Source of the DNA: Hymenobacter cheonanensis
GTDB lineage: Bacteria; Bacteroidota; Bacteroidia; Cytophagales; Hymenobacteraceae
Reading direction: 5' to 3'
Length of the DNA stretch: 64,000 bases
NCBI RefSeq assembly: GCF_030581075.1
Contig: NZ_JAUQSW010000010.1
Span: 124,001 to 188,000, forward strand
Both the position numbers and the translations under genes were made by a program. This document shows, one piece after another, positions 26,112 to 32,214 of the stretch (the stretch's first letter is position 1; every line of letters begins with the position of its first letter). The notes under the pieces were generated by a model. It was not told where the DNA came from and ran no database searches. It was given only the letters and a program-made list of their open reading frames with translations.

Positions 26112-26222
26112 AAAAAACGTCTGTCATGCTGAGCTTGCGAAGCATCTCTACCGCATCGTTAGGATTATTACCCTAGCGGCGCGAGCGAGATGCTTCGCAA
26201 GCTCAGCATGACAGACGTTTTT
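26112..26222. repeat. Palindromic 3'-end repeat, copy 4
   Basis: Arms at 26112-26147 and 26188-26222 are perfect over 35 bp and carry the core GTCATGCTGAGCTTGCGAAG, then CATCT. T-tracts on both strands after the stem suit a two-way terminator between converging stops (26094 and 26242). Confidence 0.88.
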
Positions 26223-26241
26223 CAATTAATTACGCTGGTTT

Positions 26242-27033
26242 TTATAAATCAGAATAATTAGCCGGGCGCAAAAACGTAATATCGATGTGCGATACATTAT
26301 TCTGATATTCGGGCTGGCTGGATAATTTCTTCCATTCGGGGTCGGCACCGAAGGCTTTCCAGTGCGCCTCGCGGTCCGCCATATTGGCGAAGGAGGTCAT
26401 GTACATGAGGTTCGGCATTTTTGCGCCGAATACTACTTCGCTGTAGAAGATAGGATTAAAGCCCAGGCGGTCGAATAATTTAGTTTCGCCACCGGCATTA
26501 AACATCTGCACCTTGTTGCGGAATAGTTGTTCGCTAGCCCCTTCGTAGCTGCGCAGCTCATACACGCGCTCGTTTTTGGGCGCGGCGAGCTTGGGAGCAG
26601 CCAGGGTTTTCATCTCGTCAAAGGCCTTGAGCAGAATGGTTTCCTGGCGGGTGTAGGCGGGATTATTATAAGCCGTATTTTCGTAGGCACCGCCTGCGGC
26701 CAATAATTTAGCCGAGGTTTCCTGGTCAATTTTTTCCCACTGTTTTAGCGACGTAAACGGCGTAAATACATACACCCGCCGGTCGGCGGCGGTGTCGTTG
26801 CCGATGGGCTTAAATACGCCGACGTTGGCAATACCGGCCGCGTGCAACGTGGGCAAATACTGCCGCTGCAAGAAGCTGTCGATGCGAGCTTCCTGGCGGT
26901 TGGTTTTCAGGTGATATACTTTGAGGGCAAAGTAAATGGGGCGCTCGGCCGCAGGGGCCGCGGCGCGGCTGGAGCTGGCTAGCCAGAGGCCCAGGCCAGC
27001 GGCGAGAGCCGGCGCAAAAAATCGGTAGTTCAT
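26242..27033 (-). CDS. NIPSNAP family protein, exported
   Basis: 263 aa. Signal peptide ends SSRAAAPA near residue 26. Two NIPSNAP (dimeric alpha-beta barrel-like) domains follow: the first around FALKVYHLKTNRQEARIDSF, the second around RVYELRSYEGASEQLFRNKV and PNLMYMTSFANMADREAHW, then WKAFGADPEW. The last block is the family signature. Function in bacteria is unknown. It lies downstream of the Pnkp gene on the same strand, 81 bp after its stop. Confidence 0.9.
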   Translation of the reverse strand: MNYRFFAPALAAGLGLWLASSSRAAAPAAERPIYFALKVYHLKTNRQEARIDSFLQRQYLPTLHAAGIANVGVFKPIGNDTAADRRVYVFTPFTSLKQWEKIDQETSAKLLAAGGAYENTAYNNPAYTRQETILLKAFDEMKTLAAPKLAAPKNERVYELRSYEGASEQLFRNKVQMFNAGGETKLFDRLGFNPIFYSEVVFGAKMPNLMYMTSFANMADREAHWKAFGADPEWKKLSSQPEYQNNVSHIDITFLRPANYSDL

Positions 27034-27114
27034 AGGTGGGAAAAGAAATAAGCTGCCGGAAATTAAGTAGCGCCGGGCCCGCAGGCATACCCTACGGGCC
27101 CGGCGCCGGCGCGG

Positions 27115-29916
27115 CTATAAGCGCGGGTCTATCGGCTCGCTTTCGAGGGCCAGCACCCCAAATACGCACTGATGTACCAGGCGCAGCGGCTGACCGGCCA
27201 CGAACCTTTCGAGCCCCTCTACCCCTAGCGCAAACTCGCGCAGGGCCAGGTTGCGCTTGGCTTTCACGTTGCGCAGGCGCAGGCGCTCCAGGTTGCCATC
27301 CAACAGATAATCAGGCCCGTAGATAATGCGCAGATACTCGCGGCCCCGGCACTTGAGGGCGGGCTGGATGAGCGAGCGGCCAGTTTTGGGGATGAAGTCG
27401 TAGGGCTTCACCACCATGCCTTCGCCCCCGCCGGCGGTGAGGGCCAGCCACCAGTCGGTAGCCGCCTCGATTTCGGCGGGGTTGGTGAGGTCGATTACGC
27501 GGTAGGGCGTGGCGCGCAGCAGGCGCGGGTCGGCGAGGCTGAGGGCGCGCAGGGTTTCCATGTGCCAGGCGTGGTCGCGGTCGAAGTAGGTGTGGCCCTC
27601 GGTGGCTAGCAAGTGGAAGGGCGCCAGCTTGAGGTCGTCGAGCGACTGCACGGGCCAGCAGTAGCGGCGGTAGGCGTCGGCGTAATCAGTAGCGGCGGCG
27701 CGGCGGGCGCTGGTGCGGGCCAGCAGGGCATCGGCGTCGGCCAGGCCCCTAGCGGCGGCGGCGGCCAGGGCCGTTTCGGCCTGGGGCAGGGCGGCGGTGG
27801 CAGCGGCGGCCACGGCAGCGTACTGGCTTTTCACCAGCTCCTGGGCCTTGGCCGACCACGGCAGCAGCTCGGCGTCGAGGCACACCCAGTCGGTGTTGAA
27901 TTTCTCCCAGAAGCCGGCCGTGCTGAGCGCACCGCGCAGACGGGCAAGGAAGGCCGTTTCTAACTCATTATCGGTGAAGAAATTGCGGCCGGTGCGGGTG
28001 TAGCATTTGCCTATGCCCTCGCCCACCACCCCTAGCCGGCGCTGGATGGCGGCCTCGTCGCGGCCCAGCACCACTACTACGCGGCTGCCCATGTGTTTTT
28101 CCTCGCATACCACGCGCGCCACGCCCTGGCGCTGGTAGTAGGCGAAGGCCTCGGCGGGGTGTTCGAGCAGGTCGGGCAGCTCCGAGGTTTCGGTGGGCGA
28201 CATGGTGGGTGGCAGGTAGAGCAGCCACTTGGGGTTGAGGGCGAAGCGCGACATGACCTCCAGGGCGGCCACGGCGTTTTCCTCGCGCACGGTCACGGTA
28301 TTGAGCAAGCGCGTGTTGATGAGCTGCTTGCCGGTCACGTCGCGAATATCAAGCAGGTCGTCGTGCTGCTGCTGGGCGGTGGCTAGGGGCTCCGGCTGGG
28401 CCAAGGGGTCCGCGCTGCCCGGTAGTTCGCCGGGGCGGTGCGGGTTGTAGTGTAACGGCCGGCTGGGCTCGCTGTATACCTGGTGGGCGGGCACGCTCAT
28501 CAGCGCCCGCTCGGGGTAGCGCAGGGCCGTGAGGCGGCCGCCAAACACGCAGCCGGTGTCAATGTCGATGGTATTGTTGAGCCATTCGGGCTCGGGCACG
28601 GGCGTGTGGCCATATACCACCATTGCTTTGCCGCGGTACTCGCTAGCCCAGTGGTAGCGCACGGGCAGGCCAAACTCGTCCGTTTCGCCTGTGGTTTCGC
28701 CAAAGAGCGCAAAGTTGCGCACCGCCCCCGAGCCCCGGCCCTGCATCTCTTCGGTGAGGCCGGCGTGGGCCACCACCAGCCGGCCGCCGTCGAGCACGTA
28801 GTGGCTCACCAGCTTATCCAGAAACAGCCGCACCTGCTCCTTGAAGGCGGGCGTTTCGGCTTCGAACTGGGCGATGGTTTCGGCCAGGCCGTGGGTGTGC
28901 GACACGTTTTTGCCGTTGAGGTAGCGCAGCAGCTTGATGTCGTGGTTGCCGGGCACGCACAGGGCCAGGCCGTCGCGTACCATGCTCATTACCAGGCGCA
29001 ACACCTGCGGCGAGGCGGGGCCACGGTCTACGAGGTCGCCGAGGAAGATGACTTTGCGGAGGACGGCCCTGGTGCCGACCTCACCCCCTAGCCCCCTCTC
29101 CCTGGGGAGAGGGGGGACTAGCTCTAGACTCGTGCTATCGTCTTCTAAACCAACGTTATTTTTTAGGTTAGCACTAGTCCCCCCTCTCCCCAAGGAGAGG
29201 GGGCCAGGGGGTGAGGTTGACGCGGAGGGCAGCCGCACTACCCGCACGCCCAAGTCGCGCGCATCCCTTACTTCTTCTTCCTCAACACCATACCCTAGCC
29301 GGCTCAGCAGCTCGCACAGCTCGCGGTAGCAGCCGTGCACGTCGCCGATGATATCGAAGGGGCCGGTTTCCTGCTGGCGGTTGTTGTGCAGCGGGTCACG
29401 CGCTATCGCCCGCACGGCGTCGATTTCCTCCACCCCGCGCAGGTGGTAGAGGTGCCGAAAGCCCTCGGCCTTGAGCGTGCGCAGGCTCTGGCGCAGCAGG
29501 CGGCGGTGGCCCGCAATAACGTGGGGCTTGAGGCCGGCGCGGTCGGGGCGTTGGCGGTTGCGGTCGGTGGCTATGCTTTCAGGCACGTCGAGCACAATGG
29601 CCACCGGCAGGCAGTGGTACTGCCGGGCCAGCGCCACGAAGGCTTTGCGGTCTTCGGCGCGCACGTTGGTGGCATCGACCACCGTGAGGCGGCCGCGCTT
29701 GAGGCGCTTGGCTACCCAGTAGTGCAGCAGGTCGAAGGCGTCGTTGGTGGCGTCGAGGCTGTTTTCATCATCCGATACCAGGCCCCGGCAGGTATCCGAC
29801 GACACCACTTCGGTGGGCTTGAACAGGCGCCGCGCAAACGTGGACTTGCCCGCGCCCGTGCTGCCAATGAGCAGCACCAGCGAGAGTTCGGGGAGTTTTA
29901 AGGTATCGAAAGGCAT
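27115..29916 (-). CDS. pnkp: Polynucleotide kinase-phosphatase (RNA repair, Pnkp)
   Basis: 933 aa in three modules. The 5'-kinase has P-loop GSTGAGKST at residues 18-26. The central metallophosphatase has GDVHGC (about 191), FLGDLVDRGP (291-300), GNHDIK (about 323), VVAHAG and YGHTP. The C-terminal adenylyltransferase has EEKHMGSR, whose lysine near residue 608 is the AMP acceptor. It heals and, with Hen1, seals cleaved RNA. Residues 234-280 are a 47-codon in-frame palindromic insertion just before the second phosphatase motif; without it the length matches the family (about 870-890). The usual partner Hen1 is 5.4 kb upstream rather than adjacent. Divergent from a toxin gene across 44 bp. Confidence 0.95.
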   Translation of the reverse strand: MPFDTLKLPELSLVLLIGSTGAGKSTFARRLFKPTEVVSSDTCRGLVSDDENSLDATNDAFDLLHYWVAKRLKRGRLTVVDATNVRAEDRKAFVALARQYHCLPVAIVLDVPESIATDRNRQRPDRAGLKPHVIAGHRRLLRQSLRTLKAEGFRHLYHLRGVEEIDAVRAIARDPLHNNRQQETGPFDIIGDVHGCYRELCELLSRLGYGVEEEEVRDARDLGVRVVRLPSASTSPPGPLSLGRGGTSANLKNNVGLEDDSTSLELVPPLPRERGLGGEVGTRAVLRKVIFLGDLVDRGPASPQVLRLVMSMVRDGLALCVPGNHDIKLLRYLNGKNVSHTHGLAETIAQFEAETPAFKEQVRLFLDKLVSHYVLDGGRLVVAHAGLTEEMQGRGSGAVRNFALFGETTGETDEFGLPVRYHWASEYRGKAMVVYGHTPVPEPEWLNNTIDIDTGCVFGGRLTALRYPERALMSVPAHQVYSEPSRPLHYNPHRPGELPGSADPLAQPEPLATAQQQHDDLLDIRDVTGKQLINTRLLNTVTVREENAVAALEVMSRFALNPKWLLYLPPTMSPTETSELPDLLEHPAEAFAYYQRQGVARVVCEEKHMGSRVVVVLGRDEAAIQRRLGVVGEGIGKCYTRTGRNFFTDNELETAFLARLRGALSTAGFWEKFNTDWVCLDAELLPWSAKAQELVKSQYAAVAAAATAALPQAETALAAAAARGLADADALLARTSARRAAATDYADAYRRYCWPVQSLDDLKLAPFHLLATEGHTYFDRDHAWHMETLRALSLADPRLLRATPYRVIDLTNPAEIEAATDWWLALTAGGGEGMVVKPYDFIPKTGRSLIQPALKCRGREYLRIIYGPDYLLDGNLERLRLRNVKAKRNLALREFALGVEGLERFVAGQPLRLVHQCVFGVLALESEPIDPRL
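29078..29217. repeat. In-frame palindromic element inside pnkp
   Basis: Arms of 44 bp (29078-29121 and 29174-29217) with two mismatches begin ACCTCACCCCCT and contain CCCCTCTCC. Together with one extra base the insert is 141 bp, keeping the pnkp frame, and encodes TSPPGPLSLGRGG at one end and PPLPRERGLGGEV at the other. It shares its ends with the element at 32045-32166. Confidence 0.9.
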
Positions 29917-29934
29917 GAAAAAGAGCTAATCATT

Positions 29935-29956
29935 GTTAGCTAATCAGCTAACTTTG
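29935..29956 (+). promoter_or_regulatory. Operator palindrome and -7 box between pnkp and the toxin gene
   Basis: GTTAGCT-AATC-AGCTAAC (29935-29952) is a perfect 7-bp inverted repeat; a further GCTAATCA half-site lies at 29925-29932 and again at 29939-29946. TAACTTTG (29949-29956) overlaps the palindrome and fits TAnnTTTG. The toxin ATG follows only 4 bp later, so the transcript would be leaderless. The antitoxin is the expected binder. Confidence 0.65.
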
Positions 29957-29960
29957 GCGA

Positions 29961-30314
29961 ATGACCGCCGAGTTTGTTCGCAATGTATTTTACTACCGCC
30001 AGTACTACCTGGACTTCTTCGCCACGCTGAAGCCGGAGGTGCAGCGCAAATTCAACTGGACCTTGCAGTTGCTGGCCACCGTAGACCGGGTTCCCGAAAA
30101 ATACTTCAAGCATCTCACCGGCAGCTCCGGCCTCTACGAAATCCGGGTAGAAGTCAGCACCGATATCTACCGCGTCTTTAGCTTTTTCGACAAAGGCAAG
30201 CTGATAATTCTAGTGAACGGCTTTCAGAAAAAGACGCCCAAAACGCCCAAGAATGAATTGGCCCTGGCCGAACAACTAAAACAGCAATACTTCGATGAAA
30301 AACCAGCCCGCTAG
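29961..30314 (+). CDS. HigB/RelE-superfamily toxin (phage-derived Gp49-like)
   Basis: 117 aa. The C-terminal half is diagnostic: GLYEIRVEVSTDIYRVFSFF, then KGKLIILVNGFQKKTPKTP. The G-L-Y-E-x-R, Y-R-V-F and G-F-x-K-K-T-x-K-T-P blocks define the Gp49-like branch of RelE/HigB toxins, which cleave mRNA, usually on the ribosome. The gene overlaps the antitoxin gene by 20 bp in the toxin-first order typical of HigBA. It is divergent from pnkp across 44 bp that holds a palindromic operator candidate. Confidence 0.88.
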   Translation: MTAEFVRNVFYYRQYYLDFFATLKPEVQRKFNWTLQLLATVDRVPEKYFKHLTGSSGLYEIRVEVSTDIYRVFSFFDKGKLIILVNGFQKKTPKTPKNELALAEQLKQQYFDEKPAR

Positions 30315-30600
30315 CCATCTCACTTCCTTTGCCGACCACCTCACCGCACAATACGGCGAGCCCGGCACCCCCGCCCGCGAAGCCTACGAGGAAGGGTTCG
30401 AAGCCTTCAAGCTCGGCGCCATGCTGCAAGAGCTTCGCAAAGAGAAAGGCCTGACCCAGGCCCAGCTAGCCGAGAAATGCGGCACCACTAAAACCTATAT
30501 CTCCCGCATCGAAAACGACGCTTCGGATATTCGCCTTTCCACGCTGATGCGGATTATTCGGGAAGGGCTAGGCGGGCATTTGAAATTGAGTGTGGAGTAG
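30295..30600 (+). CDS. HigA-type XRE antitoxin
   Basis: 101 aa. An N-terminal segment of about 40 residues is followed by a helix-turn-helix: MLQELRKEKGLTQAQLAEKC, then GTTKTYISRIENDASDIRLS. This is the XRE fold with the typical S-R-I-E-N recognition helix. It starts inside the 3' end of the toxin gene, which suggests translational coupling. As in other HigBA pairs it should bind both the toxin and the operator upstream of the toxin gene. Confidence 0.9.
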   Translation: MKNQPASHLTSFADHLTAQYGEPGTPAREAYEEGFEAFKLGAMLQELRKEKGLTQAQLAEKCGTTKTYISRIENDASDIRLSTLMRIIREGLGGHLKLSVE

Positions 30601-30623
30601 ATTTACCAAATTAGAATTCCATT

Positions 30624-31244
30624 ATGCAAGAGATAGAGCCAAGATACTCAGGACCAGCCACCGTGCGCCAGTCATACATGACTGAATTTACGGTTGAGTG
30701 TCCTAAGTGTAAGCACGAAGCTGCTATAACGGTAAATAGTCCTTGGTTTCTAGATAGTGGAAAACTGACTTGCAGCTATTGTACGCATTCAGAAAACGCA
30801 ACCGACCTCATCAGATATAAGATATTAGTCAAAAGAAATTGTGATAACTGTGGAAAGCTCATACAAAAGATTATTCCGCAGTCAAGAGAAATGATGGATT
30901 CTCTTGCTGTTTCTTGCCCATCCTGTGGCAAAACCCGAGTTTATAAACCAAGAAACGAAGCTTATACGCAGCCTTATAATGAGCCTCAAGAGGGCTTAGC
31001 TCCTGTCTTCGGACTGCCTTTGTGGCTGCAAGGAAGCATTCGCGACAATTTATTCTGGGCTTATAATCGACAACACTTGCACGCCATTAAAGAATATGTA
31101 GGTGCAAAGCTGCGTGAGCGACAAACCACCACGCACACCACAATGGTGGAGCGGCTACCACAATTTATTAAGGATGCAAAAAATCGTGATGCTATCCTCA
31201 AACTTATTGAGAAGCTTGAGCGGAAGCAGCCTACTGCACCTTAA
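30624..31244 (+). CDS. Orphan protein with two four-cysteine zinc-ribbon-like knuckles
   Basis: 206 aa. Eight cysteines form four CxxC pairs: C26/C29, C50/C53, C73/C76, C98/C101, consistent with two zinc-binding modules (ECPKCK with CSYC; NCDNCG with CPSCGK). The C-terminal 100 residues are helical and contain RDNLFWAYNRQHLHAIKEYV and end in LIEKLERKQPTAP. I do not recognise the family. The gene is clearly AT-richer than its neighbours, which suggests recent acquisition. It starts 23 bp after the antitoxin stop and may be co-transcribed with it. Its last 14 bp overlap the tail of the DUF4249 gene. Confidence 0.7.
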   Translation: MQEIEPRYSGPATVRQSYMTEFTVECPKCKHEAAITVNSPWFLDSGKLTCSYCTHSENATDLIRYKILVKRNCDNCGKLIQKIIPQSREMMDSLAVSCPSCGKTRVYKPRNEAYTQPYNEPQEGLAPVFGLPLWLQGSIRDNLFWAYNRQHLHAIKEYVGAKLRERQTTTHTTMVERLPQFIKDAKNRDAILKLIEKLERKQPTAP

Positions 31245-32211
31245 TCCGCAGTACCTGGCGTGAATGGGCGCTGAAATACCCTAGCGCGCCGCCCGAGAAA
31301 TTCGATTTGGGGTTGGCGGGAGTGGTGCTGGGGGCGCCGCCGACGGTCAGAATCTGGTTGAGGGTGCGGAAATACTCGTAGACGTTGGCGTCGATGTTTT
31401 GCATCTCGACCTGGAGGCTGTCGCCCGCCGCGAGCTTGTTGACGCCGTTGGGGTCGGTGCTGCTGTTGCTGAAGGCGCGCAGGGTTTGGGTGATATGCTT
31501 GCCGTCGGTAAACTGGTCGTTTTGCACGAAAATGGCGTTGTTGAGGCGGCCGTTGCGGTACTGGCGGAAGAGGTAGCTGTTGCCCAGCCCCACGGGGTCG
31601 GTGTAGTCCACCACGGCCTGGATGTTGTTGCCCACGGGGCTGACCTGGGTGCTCAGCTTCTCGAAGGGCACCACCGGCGCGGGCAGCGTAGACACGGCCA
31701 CGTAGGACGCGCCGCCCGTGGCCACCCGCAGCGTGTAGGTGCGGCCCGGCACGCCCTTGATGCTCGCGCCCGCGTACTGGCCGGGCGTGGCCTCGCGCAG
31801 CGTTTCGGTGCTGCCCGCATTGTCGGCCAGGGTGATGGTGGCGCCGGTAACGGGCGCGAAGGTGTTGGCGTCAGTATAGTTGGCCGAGGTGCTGAGGCTG
31901 ACCTGGCACGGGCGGTTATCGTCCACCAGGTTGCCCTCGATGACGAGCTGCGAGGACGAGGTTTTGAGGTCGAGATTGACAACTTTCTCGCAGCCGGTGC
32001 CGGCTAGCAATAGGGCAGCCAGCAGCAACGTAACCAGGCTATTGACCTCACCCCCCGGCCCCCTCTCCTTGGGGAGAGGGGGAGCCGACCGATTATGTTG
32101 ACGAGCCCACGGCCGCGCCGTCGTGGCTCCCCCTCTCCCCAAGGAGAGGGGGCCGGGGGGTGAGGTAACCCCTAGGCGGGTAAACAAGGCTATTTTCTGC
32201 AACTGGCTCAT
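31231..32211 (-). CDS. DUF4249 lipoprotein with a palindrome-split signal peptide
   Basis: 326 aa. Start at 32211, 3 bp after the stop of the TonB receptor, so translation is probably coupled. Residues 1-15 and 57-74 together read as one lipoprotein signal peptide ending LAGTGC (Cys74), but residues 16-56 are encoded by a palindromic element of 123 bp including one extra base. The mature part is a DUF4249 domain: EKVVNLDLKTSSSQLVIEGN, then VSLSTSANYTD. These proteins sit at the outer membrane with a dedicated TonB receptor, here the upstream gene. The signal peptide may no longer work unless a downstream start is used. Confidence 0.88.
   Translation of the reverse strand: MSQLQKIALFTRLGVTSPPGPLSLGRGGATTARPWARQHNRSAPPLPKERGPGGEVNSLVTLLLAALLLAGTGCEKVVNLDLKTSSSQLVIEGNLVDDNRPCQVSLSTSANYTDANTFAPVTGATITLADNAGSTETLREATPGQYAGASIKGVPGRTYTLRVATGGASYVAVSTLPAPVVPFEKLSTQVSPVGNNIQAVVDYTDPVGLGNSYLFRQYRNGRLNNAIFVQNDQFTDGKHITQTLRAFSNSSTDPNGVNKLAAGDSLQVEMQNIDANVYEYFRTLNQILTVGGAPSTTPANPKSNFSGGALGYFSAHSRQVLRIKVQ
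32045..32166. repeat. In-frame palindromic element inside the DUF4249 signal peptide
   Basis: Perfect 42-bp arms (32045-32086 and 32125-32166) around a 38-bp centre. The arms begin ACCTCACCCC and contain CCCCTCTCC. On the minus strand it encodes TSPPGPLSLGRGG near one end and PPLPKERGPGGEV at the other, the same ends as the element in pnkp. Confidence 0.9.
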
Positions 32212-32214
32212 GCC

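Noticed and set aside
29078..32166. Composite transposon with the two palindromes as its ends
   Set aside because: No transposase, and both elements lie inside coding frames rather than at intergenic target sites; kept only as a low-level observation.
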